Of a stretch of 64,000 bases of DNA, positions 41,592 through 49,551 are shown piece by piece; positions within the stretch are counted from its first letter, which is position 1; each line of letters starts with the position of its first letter. Below the pieces are notes generated by a model, which saw nothing but the letters and a program-made list of their open reading frames with translations, ran no database searches and was not told where the DNA came from. A program made the translations under genes and the position numbers. The DNA comes from an archaeon (lineage in GTDB: Archaea; Thermoproteota; Nitrososphaeria; Nitrososphaerales; Gagatemarchaeaceae): positions 1-64,000 of the forward strand of contig JAKAOG010000004.1 of NCBI GenBank assembly GCA_021823325.1. The letters run 5' to 3'.

Positions 41592-42625
41592 TCTCTCTCG
41601 ACTGCGAACTTTGCGAAGGCTGCGAGGTCGGCCCGCGACTCCGCGTCCCCTCGGAACCTGATCTTCTTCAGAGTGACCAGCGCCTCCTTCAGGAGCTCTG
41701 CCGCGCGCTTCCTGGCGTAGCCGATGGTGTCGTATTGGTCCATCATCGAGAGGACGAAGGAGACGTCAGCCTCCGTCTTCTTTGGCCTGTCCTTGTTCAT
41801 TATCGCTATCACCCGGTCCTTCTCGCTCTGGCTAGCCACTTCCAATAGCCTGAGGAGCATCAGGGTCCTCTTGCCCTCGAGGAGGTCGTCGGACTTCGCC
41901 TTGCCGTACTTCTTCTGGTCTCCGACGAGGTTCAGGGAGTCGTCCTGGATCTGAAAGGCGACCCCGAGGCCGACGCCGAACTCTTTCAGGGCGTCAAGGA
42001 CTCCTGGTCTCGCACCTGCGACGATGGCCCCGAGCCTGCAGGGGCTGGCCACCGTGTACCAGGAGGTCTTGCGGGTGCACATCTCGTAGTAGTCCTTCTC
42101 CGTGAGGTCCCACCTCTTGTGGGTCACCCACCCCAGTTCCATGTGCTGCCCTTCGGTCGTCTCGTTCACCATTTTCGAGAACTCTTGGAGGACCGCAAAG
42201 GTCTTCGGCATCCCCAGCCTCCTCCTGTTCTGCAGGAGCGCCTCCCAGGTGCGCGCGTGGAGCGCGTCCCCGGCGTTGAGCGCGAGCCCCTCTCCGTATG
42301 CCCTGTGCAGGGCGGGGAACCCCCTCCTCAGCTCTGACCCGTCCTCAATGTCGTCGTGGATCAGAATCCAGTTCTGGAAGAGTTCGATGCACGCCGCGGT
42401 GAGAATCGCGTCGTCCTCCTTCCCCCCTGCAGCCTTGCACGCAGAGACGCAGAGGAACGGGCGCATCCCCTTGGCCGGGCGTCCCGGATAGTCCCTCATC
42501 ATCTTGTATAGAAGGTCGACCTCTTTGACGGGGCTGGCTTTGGGAAGGAGCTCGTCGAGTATCACCCTGTCTACCCGCTCTTTCACCCGCTTCATCTCGT
42601 CCTGGAGCGCGGACATGGCCGTCAT
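41585..42625 (-). CDS. polyprenyl synthetase (GGPP/FPP synthase)
   Basis: A 346-residue trans-isoprenyl diphosphate synthase. The first Asp-rich motif is HDDIEDGSELRRG near residue 95 and the second is QDDSLNLVGDQKKYGK near residue 230. It condenses isopentenyl diphosphate with allylic diphosphates to give the C20 chains of archaeal lipids. It follows the isopentenyl phosphate kinase and mevalonate kinase genes, so three successive steps of lipid precursor synthesis share a transcript. Confidence 0.92.
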   Translation of the reverse strand: MTAMSALQDEMKRVKERVDRVILDELLPKASPVKEVDLLYKMMRDYPGRPAKGMRPFLCVSACKAAGGKEDDAILTAACIELFQNWILIHDDIEDGSELRRGFPALHRAYGEGLALNAGDALHARTWEALLQNRRRLGMPKTFAVLQEFSKMVNETTEGQHMELGWVTHKRWDLTEKDYYEMCTRKTSWYTVASPCRLGAIVAGARPGVLDALKEFGVGLGVAFQIQDDSLNLVGDQKKYGKAKSDDLLEGKRTLMLLRLLEVASQSEKDRVIAIMNKDRPKKTEADVSFVLSMMDQYDTIGYARKRAAELLKEALVTLKKIRFRGDAESRADLAAFAKFAVEREW

Positions 42626-42634
42626 CCACCGTGC

Positions 42635-43381
42635 CTAGGTACGGACCACAGTCCCGTAGAAGTCAAGGCCCTTCAGAGCCTTCGAGAACTCGTTCCTGCG
42701 GTACCCTGAGACGAAGCACACCTTCGTCCCACCGGCAGCGATCTTGGCCGCGGCGTCGAGCTTCAGCTTCATCCCCCCTGTGGCGTCGTCCCCGCTCTGG
42801 ACCTTCATCCTCTTGATCTTTGAGGGGGTGAGCTCAGGGATGATCACCCTGCTGTTCTCTTCGTAGACCCCGTCCACGTCGAGGGCGAACACGCACCTCT
42901 CCGGCTCCATCACCTTTGCCAGCTCCTGGACGATCACGTCGCCGGAGATCACCTTGAACCCTCCTGGGGTGAGGCTTACGTCGCCGAAGGTGACAGGGGT
43001 GAGCCCCTCCTTGAGGAGCCCCCTCAGCCAGGTCGAGAGCGGGGCCGCCCCGGCCTTGCTGACGGCGTCGTATGGGGAGAACGGGTATGGGTTCAGTTTG
43101 AATTCGAGCATCGTCTTGCAGACGAGCCTGTTCAGCTCATACATGGCGCCCCTGGTCTGTGCCACGCCGTTCGCCGGAGCTTCGCCGGCGTCGGTGCCTA
43201 TGCCGTGCTGCTTGGCGACCACATGCCCGAAGGAGCCTCCACCGTGGACCACTACGACCTTCTGGTCCGACGATGCGATCTCCTCAGAGAGCGCGGAAAC
43301 GACGTCGGGGCGGTATGAAAACGGCTTCGACTTGTCGGTTATGACCGAGCCGCCGAGCTTCGCGACTATCGTTCTAGCCAG
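42635..43381 (-). CDS. ipk: isopentenyl phosphate kinase, unusual start codon
   Basis: A protein of about 248 residues of the amino-acid-kinase fold that phosphorylates isopentenyl phosphate to IPP, the last step of the archaeal alternative mevalonate pathway. The essential N-terminal VAKLGGSVITDKSKPFSY lies upstream of the first ATG/GTG/TTG (GTG 43252, at VVHGGGSFGH), so the real start must be earlier. No standard start exists there. CTG 43381 would give MARTIVAKLGG, a normal family N-terminus; ATA 43369 is an alternative. The gene overlaps mevalonate kinase by 16 bases if CTG is used. Confidence 0.88.
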   Translation of the reverse strand: MARTIVAKLGGSVITDKSKPFSYRPDVVSALSEEIASSDQKVVVVHGGGSFGHVVAKQHGIGTDAGEAPANGVAQTRGAMYELNRLVCKTMLEFKLNPYPFSPYDAVSKAGAAPLSTWLRGLLKEGLTPVTFGDVSLTPGGFKVISGDVIVQELAKVMEPERCVFALDVDGVYEENSRVIIPELTPSKIKRMKVQSGDDATGGMKLKLDAAAKIAAGGTKVCFVSGYRRNEFSKALKGLDFYGTVVRT

Positions 43382-44292
43382 CTCTTTACTCCCTCCGTTG
43401 GCAGATCCGCTGTGAACGTCTCATATCCTCGCGCCGAAAGCCCCGAAACAATGCTTTTTTCCTTTGCCTTAGGCGCCACCCCGACCACGCTCCCTCCTCC
43501 GCCGCCCCCCGTGAGCTTGGCCCCGTAGCACCCGAGCGAGACCATGAGGTCGACCATCGAGTCCAAAGCGTCGTTTGACACCCCCACGGAGTCCAGCGCC
43601 GCCTGGTCGATCGCGAGGAGCCCCCCCAGCCCCTCCAGGTCCCCCCGCACCAGCATCTCGCTTGCCGAGAGACTGAGCCTGCTTATCGACTCGGTCAGCC
43701 TTCCGAACATCCATGGATGCTCTTCTCGGGTCTGCGAGACCCTCCCAATCTGACCCCGTGTGCTTCTGTTGACCCCCGAAAAGGAGACGATGACGCTGCG
43801 CCGCCCGCGGAGGCGGACTTTCCTCGGCCTGGAACCGGGCCTGAACAGCACGACCCCTCCGATGGCGCAGATGGTGGGGTCTATGCCTGAGGGCTTGCCG
43901 TGCACCTCCCTTTCCCCTGTCATTGAGAACTCGATGACCTCGTCGAGCCCCAGCCTGATGGAGTGGAACTTCGCGAACGCCGACGCCAGCGCGACCATCG
44001 TCGACGCGGAGGACCCTAGACCGGCCCCTTCCGGCACCTCCGATCTGACCTTGACCCTGACAGAAGTGCTGACAGAGTACTCTCTTCCAATCGCATCTAT
44101 GACCCGGCCGAGAGGCGCGAGGTCGAGAGAGCGCCCGGGGAGCCTGTCGGAGATTACGGCGTAGGCGGACGCCCCAGAGACCTCCACGCGCACCTTTCGG
44201 GGGAGGGCCGCCGCGAGCGCCCAGGCTCCGTGGACGACGAAGTGCTCCCCTGTGACTATGACCTTGGACGGAGCCTCTGCGACCGCTCTCAT
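43366..44292 (-). CDS. mvk: mevalonate kinase
   Basis: A 308-residue GHMP kinase. The ATP-binding motif VPEGAGLGSSASTMVALA is near residues 89-106, with an N-terminal APSKVIVTGEHFVVHG signature and a C-terminal AKLTGGGGGGSVVG motif. It phosphorylates mevalonate in archaeal isoprenoid synthesis. One base separates it from the Memo gene; its 3' end overlaps the kinase that acts later in the same pathway. Confidence 0.95.
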   Translation of the reverse strand: MRAVAEAPSKVIVTGEHFVVHGAWALAAALPRKVRVEVSGASAYAVISDRLPGRSLDLAPLGRVIDAIGREYSVSTSVRVKVRSEVPEGAGLGSSASTMVALASAFAKFHSIRLGLDEVIEFSMTGEREVHGKPSGIDPTICAIGGVVLFRPGSRPRKVRLRGRRSVIVSFSGVNRSTRGQIGRVSQTREEHPWMFGRLTESISRLSLSASEMLVRGDLEGLGGLLAIDQAALDSVGVSNDALDSMVDLMVSLGCYGAKLTGGGGGGSVVGVAPKAKEKSIVSGLSARGYETFTADLPTEGVKSWLER

Positions 44293-44293
44293 G

Positions 44294-45136
44294 CTATACG
44301 AAACGCAGGGCGCTATAGCCTACGACTTGAAGGTTGTCTCCGGTAGTCTCCCCGCTTGTGGCGTACCTGAGCAGCTCTGGTTTCTCCAGCCCAAGCGCCC
44401 TGGCAGCCTGCAGCACCGTCGAAATCGCCCCGTAACCGCATGCGGTCACCTCTAGCCTTTCGAGGGTCGAGTAGAATCCCTTGACGTCCATCTTGAGGAC
44501 CTGCTGCAAAAGTGCGGTGTCCTTCTCCTTGGCCGCTGACGCGGTTTCATAGTGAGTGAGGTCAGACGAAGCTATCAGGACCGCCCTCCTTCCCTTCACC
44601 GTTCCGGTGAGGGCGCGCGCCAGCGCAGACGTGGTCTCCTCATCCTGGAAGGCCAGCGACACTGGGAGGAAGGGCACTTTGGAGCCGTAGATCTTCTGAA
44701 GGAATGGAAGCTGCACCTCAAGCGAATGTTCCAGCCTGTGAGCGCCAGGATCGATTGAGACGATGTCGCTGAGCTCCGTGAGCATCCTGGACGCCCTCTG
44801 GTCCACGCGCATCCGTCCCAGGGGGGTCTCCCACTCCCCTTCGCTGAAGGTCGAAACGCCGCTTCCGATGCCATAGTGGTTTGGCGCCACGACCACGATG
44901 AGGTCCGGGTTTCGCATCGAAGAGACATGGAGGTAGGAGTGAGCCGCCACCGGCCCCGAATAGATGTAGCCGGCGTGCGGACATACGACGGCGACATAGT
45001 CGGCGCTGGTCTCCTTCGCGGGAGGTTCAGCCCCCGGACCGAGAGGGTGGAGATAACAGCCGTCTATGAGCTCAGACAGCTCCTCGGGGTCTGAAGGATA
45101 GAACTGCCCTGCTACCGCGGCCTTCCTGACGGACAT
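44294..45136 (-). CDS. MEMO1-family protein (AmmeMemoRadiSam B)
   Basis: A 280-residue protein of the Memo family, related to class III extradiol dioxygenases. Conserved histidines lie in CPHAGYIYSG near residue 53 and PNHYG near residue 86, and further signatures are LEHSLEVQLPFL and SSDLTHYE. Memo proteins bind metal or act in redox signalling in eukaryotes; the archaeal role is unclear. Position between rps2 and mevalonate kinase is a recurring archaeal arrangement. Confidence 0.92.
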   Translation of the reverse strand: MSVRKAAVAGQFYPSDPEELSELIDGCYLHPLGPGAEPPAKETSADYVAVVCPHAGYIYSGPVAAHSYLHVSSMRNPDLIVVVAPNHYGIGSGVSTFSEGEWETPLGRMRVDQRASRMLTELSDIVSIDPGAHRLEHSLEVQLPFLQKIYGSKVPFLPVSLAFQDEETTSALARALTGTVKGRRAVLIASSDLTHYETASAAKEKDTALLQQVLKMDVKGFYSTLERLEVTACGYGAISTVLQAARALGLEKPELLRYATSGETTGDNLQVVGYSALRFV

Positions 45137-45145
45137 CCTGGGGCG

Positions 45146-45838
45146 CTATTCGCGCCTTTCAGATATGCGTTCCTCGAAGCCTTCGGTCTTCGGCTCTTCC
45201 TCGGCTTTGGTCTCGAAGTCTTCGATGCTCGCGTTCAGCGGCTGATCTTCAGCCAGCTGGCCCCCGTGGACCAGAGTGGCCCTTGCGAGGAGCCAGAATA
45301 TCGCGGCTATGGCCTTGCGTCCCCTGTTGTTTCCTGGGATCACCAGGTCGATGTCGTCCGTCACGTTGTCCGTGTCGCAGACCGCTATCACCGGCACCCC
45401 CAGCTTCCCCGCCTCAACCATCGCCTGCATGTCTGACATGGGGTCCGCCACCACCACGAGCTCCGCGTCGAGATGGCCCGGGTAGAGAGGATTGGTGAAC
45501 GTCCCGGGCATGAACCGCCCGATCCTCTTCATCGCGCCGGTTATCTCGCAGAACTTCTCCACCGCTTTTGAGCCGTGCTCCCTGCTGGTGTAGACCACGG
45601 TGTTCTTCGCCCCTGTCGAGGCGATGAACTTCCCGGCGACGTCTATCCTCTGCAGCGTCTTCAGATAGTCGATCATGTGCAACCCGTCGGGCCTCGGCCG
45701 GGCGGTGAACTGCTCCATCGTCTTCGTCCTCACAGGCGTCCCGATGCGTATCCCAGTGGCCAGGAGAGCCTTCTCCGAGAAGCCTGGCGCGACCAGTTTG
45801 TCGGCGGAGCCTGCCTCGTCATCGTCGAACTCTGACAT
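45146..45838 (-). CDS. rps2: ribosomal protein S2
   Basis: A 230-residue protein with the S2 signatures GTPVRTKTMEQF, GRFMPGTFTNP, DPMSDMQAMVEA and CDTDNVTDDIDLVIPGNNRG. It has an acidic tail of about 40 residues. It belongs to the rpoD-rpl18e-rpl13-rps9-rpoN-rps2 run. It lies 15 bases after rpoN; the rpoK gene often found between the two in archaea is not here. Confidence 0.96.
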   Translation of the reverse strand: MSEFDDDEAGSADKLVAPGFSEKALLATGIRIGTPVRTKTMEQFTARPRPDGLHMIDYLKTLQRIDVAGKFIASTGAKNTVVYTSREHGSKAVEKFCEITGAMKRIGRFMPGTFTNPLYPGHLDAELVVVADPMSDMQAMVEAGKLGVPVIAVCDTDNVTDDIDLVIPGNNRGRKAIAAIFWLLARATLVHGGQLAEDQPLNASIEDFETKAEEEPKTEGFEERISERRE

Positions 45839-45853
45839 GTCGCTTACCTTCGA

Positions 45854-46063
45854 CTACGGCTCTGCCTTCCTGCTGTAGAAGGGCAGAACCTGGTCGATGA
45901 CATCCACGGAAGAGATCAGCATCCTACGGCAACAGTACCTCTTGAGACCGAGGTCGTCGAGGACCTTCCCCGGGTCCTCTCCCCCCTTCACCCTGGACTG
46001 GAACGGGGCGAACTTGTCCCCGATCAGGTTGCCGCACGTAAAACACCGTATTGGTATCATCAT
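45854..46063 (-). CDS. rpoN: DNA-directed RNA polymerase subunit N (Rpo10)
   Basis: A 69-residue zinc-bundle protein: CFTCG near residue 7 and CCRRM near residue 44 supply the four zinc ligands. It is needed for assembly of the polymerase RpoD/L/N/P platform. The next gene upstream is rps9, 6 bases away. Confidence 0.97.
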   Translation of the reverse strand: MMIPIRCFTCGNLIGDKFAPFQSRVKGGEDPGKVLDDLGLKRYCCRRMLISSVDVIDQVLPFYSRKAEP

Positions 46064-46069
46064 GGCAAT

Positions 46070-46501
46070 CTACCTGTATGACTTCTGCCTCTTTCTGCGG
46101 GCGCCTGGACCTCCGAATTTCTTGGGCTCAGCTTGTCGCGGGTCGCCCGATAGCAGGTATTTATTGTATGCATTGAGCTTCTCCCTTACTTCGCCCCCTC
46201 TCACCTGGTCTACGTAAGCGCGCGCTATCGCCATGGCCGCGGCGTCGGCTTGCCCCATGAACCCCCCGCCACCCACTCTGACGTCGAGGTCATACTTCTC
46301 GCGCAGCTCACCCACCACCTGCACCGGCCCCAGCAGGTGCAGCCTCGCCGGCTCTGGTTCCCACAGCTCGACCGGCGTCCCGTTGACTCTGATCCTTCCC
46401 GCTCCAGCGGTTATCGCGGCTGTCGCCCTCGCGGTCTTCCTTGCCCCCGAGTAGAGCTTCGGCGGCTTCTTCGCCTGGACCTTGGTCGTCTGGCTAGGCA
46501 T
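46070..46501 (-). CDS. rps9: ribosomal protein S9
   Basis: A 143-residue small-subunit protein with SGARKTARATAAITAGAGRIRVNG at the start and the conserved C-terminus ending GGPGARRKRQKSYR, whose last Arg contacts P-site tRNA. It lies 2 bases after rpl13. Confidence 0.97.
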   Translation of the reverse strand: MPSQTTKVQAKKPPKLYSGARKTARATAAITAGAGRIRVNGTPVELWEPEPARLHLLGPVQVVGELREKYDLDVRVGGGGFMGQADAAAMAIARAYVDQVRGGEVREKLNAYNKYLLSGDPRQAEPKKFGGPGARRKRQKSYR

Positions 46502-46503
46502 GG

Positions 46504-46944
46504 CTAGTCATTCCACCCGAGGCTCTTCGAGAGGTCTCCCATGGTTACGTATACCGGGATGGGTCGCGTCGCTGCCGCGTCGTCGAACTTCGAGAGCTTC
46601 GACCCTTCTATCCCCGCTGGGACCCCGATGTAGACTCTGAGCCTCTTCATCGCAGATGCGCCCTTCGGCTTCTTCCTAGGGACCATGCCTCTGACCATCC
46701 TTCTGAGGATGTTGTCTGGCCTCCTAGGATGTATGGGGCCGTAGATCGGATTTACCTTGCTGCCCAGCTCTAGCCTCTCCTTCCACTGGTTGACGACAGA
46801 CGTCCTCGACCCAGATATCAGCGCCTTCTCCGCGTTGACCACTATGACCCTCTTTCCGGTCAGGAGGAGCTTCGCGACGTTGGACGACAGCCTCCCCGCG
46901 ATCTGATTGGACGCGTCGACATAGACGGTCTCGCTACTTGACAA
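46504..46944 (-). CDS. rpl13: ribosomal protein L13
   Basis: A 146-residue large-subunit protein with VDASNQIAGRLSSNVAKLLL, VNAEKALISG and RRMVRGMVPRKKPKG. It starts at TTG 46944 and overlaps the end of rpl18e by 11 bases. Confidence 0.96.
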   Translation of the reverse strand: MSSSETVYVDASNQIAGRLSSNVAKLLLTGKRVIVVNAEKALISGSRTSVVNQWKERLELGSKVNPIYGPIHPRRPDNILRRMVRGMVPRKKPKGASAMKRLRVYIGVPAGIEGSKLSKFDDAAATRPIPVYVTMGDLSKSLGWND

Positions 46945-47287
46945 GCTGGACTCCGCTTCCCTTCGGATACTTCTTCAGGAACTCTTGGACCGTCAGGGCC
47001 GAGCCGCCTGCAGACTGGAGCTTCGACTTCGCCGACTCTGAGAACGAGAATGCGCCTATCACGAGCTTCTTGTCGACGACCCCCGTCCCGAGCACCTTGC
47101 CAGGGACGAACAGGGGGTGCCCTTCCTGGGCTATCCTCGATATCCTTCCAAGATTCACTTCCACCCTGTTCTTCGTGTCAGCCGAAAGCATCCTCGAGGC
47201 TTCGTCCCAGATCGGAGCCTTCTCTTTCTTCGCGGTCCTCTCCAGCATCACCGCGGCGCTTCTCAGGACTGGGTTCGATGCGGTCAT
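46934..47287 (-). CDS. rpl18e: ribosomal protein L18e
   Basis: A 117-residue L15-like protein of the large subunit (NPVLRSAAVMLERTAKKE, VEVNLGRISRIA, VPGKVLGTGVVDKKLVIGAFSFS). ATG 47287 overlaps the rpoD stop (ATGA). Frames reading further upstream lie within rpoD in another phase and are not real. Confidence 0.96.
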   Translation of the reverse strand: MTASNPVLRSAAVMLERTAKKEKAPIWDEASRMLSADTKNRVEVNLGRISRIAQEGHPLFVPGKVLGTGVVDKKLVIGAFSFSESAKSKLQSAGGSALTVQEFLKKYPKGSGVQLVK

Positions 47288-47928
47288 GAAGAGCCGCCCA
47301 CAGCTACCTGGATGTCCTTGAGCTTCTTCTCGAGGAGCTCTATCGCCTTTAGCACGATCTGCTTCGCAGGGAGCCCGCCCGCAGACTCGACTGTAAGCAC
47401 GAAAACGCCCTCCTTCTTCCCATCGGTCAAGGTAGCGACGGTGCACGGCTGCCACTTCGCATGCTCCTTCCCCCGCCCAAGACGGGCGTAAGCTTCGAGC
47501 TTCACAGACTGGCCGGCCGCCAGTTTGACCAGAGGTATCGTCTCGCTGACCGGTCTGACCTCTCTGTCCTCGGAGACCAGGTCCCCCGAGGTGACGGTAG
47601 AAACCTTGTCCTTCCCCTTCGCATCCAGCACAAAGAGGACGCGGCACTTGTGACAGCCGAGGGGGTTCCCGCAGTCGCACTCCTCGGGGAGGTTGTATCT
47701 TTCCAGATCGGTCTTGATCGGGACCATGCCGAGTCTGTGCGCCAGGATCTCGTCGTACAGGACAGAAGAGTTCTCGAGTATCACGACGTCGTCGATCGCC
47801 ATGGAGGGGACCTCCGAAATGCAGAACCTGCGCACGGCGTTGGCGTACGACCTGTCGATCCCTTCGAGCTGGAGCGAGACGGTGTTGCCGCTTTCTTGCA
47901 GCGCCTTTACCTCAACCAATGACTCCAC
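47284..47928 (-). CDS. rpoD: DNA-directed RNA polymerase subunit D (Rpo3)
   Basis: A 214-residue Rpb3-like platform subunit (SYANAVRRFCISEVPSMAID, ILAHRLGMVPI). Four cysteines at 84, 86, 92 and 95 (CxC-x5-CxxC) match the zinc loop of eukaryotic Rpb3. The separate ferredoxin-like 4Fe-4S domain found in Sulfolobus and methanogen RpoD is missing, consistent with the short length. It heads the rpoD-rpl18e-rpl13-rps9-rpoN-rps2 run and is divergent from rps13. Confidence 0.95.
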   Translation of the reverse strand: MESLVEVKALQESGNTVSLQLEGIDRSYANAVRRFCISEVPSMAIDDVVILENSSVLYDEILAHRLGMVPIKTDLERYNLPEECDCGNPLGCHKCRVLFVLDAKGKDKVSTVTSGDLVSEDREVRPVSETIPLVKLAAGQSVKLEAYARLGRGKEHAKWQPCTVATLTDGKKEGVFVLTVESAGGLPAKQIVLKAIELLEKKLKDIQVAVGGSS

Positions 47929-48099
47929 CGACTCGTGCGAAACTTGCTCTCATGAGACGTCGCGTTTTGAGGTCGGCTTTTCTTTCGGGTTAAAAGGTTT
48001 TGTTGGTGAAACCAGAGTTTGTAGCGGATGTCAGGGGCGGTTTTTTTACATGAGAGCGTTCAAGACTTATATCCGAAGGGCCGTGGGCAGGCCCAGAAC

Positions 48100-48597
48100 A
48101 TGTCGGACGCCCAGGAATTCAGGCACCTTGTGAGGATCTCGGGAAGAGACCTCGAAGGCGGCAAGAAGCTCATAGTGGCCCTGTCAGACCTGAAGGGAGT
48201 CGGTTACAACTTTGCAAACGTGATCACCACGAGGCTGAGCCTGGACCCGAGGGTGAGGCTGGGAACGCTCACAGAGGAGCAGGTAAAAGAGATCGAAAGC
48301 GCGATACAAAACACGGCGAAATCTTCGCTCCCGACGTGGTTCTACAACAGACGGAACGACCCGGAGACAGGTGATGCGAAGCAGCTCCTGGGCGCCGACC
48401 TTGATTTTGTACAGAAGAACGACATCGAAGACGAGAGGAACATCCAGAGCTGGAAGGGGATCAGACACGGGCTAGGGCTGAAGGTAAGGGGCCAGAGGAC
48501 GAGGACCACAGGAAGGAAGGGAAGGACTGTCGGAGTGAGGAAGGCTACGCTCGTAGCGGCCGCTAAGGAGGCAGCTACCAAGAAGGAGGAGAAGTAG
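48100..48597 (+). CDS. rps13: ribosomal protein S13
   Basis: A 165-residue small-subunit protein with VRISGRDLEGGKKLIVALSDLKGVGYNFAN, IRHGLGLKVRGQRT and a basic Lys/Ala tail. ATG 48100 is selected: a TATA box (cttatatcc, 48066-48074) lies 30 bases upstream and excludes the earlier GTG-type start. It heads rps13-rps4-rps11. Confidence 0.95.
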   Translation: MSDAQEFRHLVRISGRDLEGGKKLIVALSDLKGVGYNFANVITTRLSLDPRVRLGTLTEEQVKEIESAIQNTAKSSLPTWFYNRRNDPETGDAKQLLGADLDFVQKNDIEDERNIQSWKGIRHGLGLKVRGQRTRTTGRKGRTVGVRKATLVAAAKEAATKKEEK

Positions 48598-48598
48598 A

Positions 48599-49138
48599 TT
48601 GGGAGACCCGAAGAAGTCAAGGAAGCAATACAACAGGCCGAGGAGCCCATGGAGAACGGACCAGCTCGCACAGGAGCTCTATCTGCTCGGAACGTTCGGG
48701 CTCAGGAACAAGAGAGAGCTCTGGAAGACCCAGACCCAGCTCAGCTCGGTCAGGAAGCAGGCCAGGACATTGCTGGCGGCCACTCAGGCAGTGAGGCTGC
48801 GCGAAGAGAAGAAGCTGCTGGACAGTCTGAGGAGGAAGGGGCTCATCAGGGAAGAGTCGTCTCTTGACGACATTCTCAGCCTTACCGTTGAAGACATGCT
48901 GGCAAGGAGGCTGCAGTCCATGGTGTTCAAGAAGGGGATGTCGCTGTCTCCGCTTCACGCGAGGCAGCTGATCGTCCATGGCCACGTCTCTGTCGGCGGG
49001 AGGGTGATCACAGTGCCGGGATATGAAGTCGGTAGCAAGGATGAAGCGACCATCAGCCTGGTAGGGGGCCCTGCGGTCAAGGAGCAGGCACCAGAGGCGA
49101 AGCCGGAGCCCCAGGCCGCGGCGGCCGAAGCGAAGTGA
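48599..49138 (+). CDS. rps4: ribosomal protein S4
   Basis: A 179-residue protein with the archaeal S4 N-terminus (GDPKKSRKQYNRPRSPW) and the S4 RNA-binding domain (LARRLQSMVFKKGMSLSPLHARQLIVHGHVSV shortened here to key parts: LARRLQ and ARQLIVHGHV). The Ala/Pro/Glu-rich tail of 25 residues is an addition common in thaumarchaea. It starts at TTG 48599, one base after the rps13 stop. Confidence 0.95.
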   Translation: MGDPKKSRKQYNRPRSPWRTDQLAQELYLLGTFGLRNKRELWKTQTQLSSVRKQARTLLAATQAVRLREEKKLLDSLRRKGLIREESSLDDILSLTVEDMLARRLQSMVFKKGMSLSPLHARQLIVHGHVSVGGRVITVPGYEVGSKDEATISLVGGPAVKEQAPEAKPEPQAAAAEAK

Positions 49139-49143
49139 GATAG

Positions 49144-49548
49144 ATGTCAGAGGAAGAAGTTCTTTCCGACAAGTGGGGCGTCTGCCACATCTACTCCTCG
49201 TACAACAACACCATAGTGCACATCACCGACCTTACCGGTGCCGAGACCATAGCGTTCTCGTCCGGAGGAAGGCACGTGAAGGCTGACAGATTCGAGTCGT
49301 CCCCCTACGCGGCGATGAGGAGCGCATCGGCTGCCTCGGACGTAGCCAAGGGTAAGGGGATAACTGCGGTTCACATCAAGGTCAGAGCGGTCGGAGGCAC
49401 GGGGCCAAGGACCCCAGGCCCCGGGGCTCAGGCTGCCATCCGCGCCATCGCTAGGGCCGGGTTCAAGATCGGCAGGATCGAGGACGCCACCCCCATCCCT
49501 CACGACACCACCAGGAAGAAGGGCGGACGCAGAGGGCGCAGGGCGTAG
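49144..49548 (+). CDS. rps11: ribosomal protein S11
   Basis: A 134-residue protein ([40 protein letters not shown], ending [10 protein letters not shown]). It lies 5 bases after rps4. In most archaea rpoD follows directly; here the next gene is a convergent regulator and rpoD stands on the other strand, upstream of rps13. Confidence 0.97.
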   Translation: MSEEEVLSDKWGVCHIYSSYNNTIVHITDLTGAETIAFSSGGRHVKADRFESSPYAAMRSASAASDVAKGKGITAVHIKVRAVGGTGPRTPGPGAQAAIRAIARAGFKIGRIEDATPIPHDTTRKKGGRRGRRA

Positions 49549-49551
49549 GCT

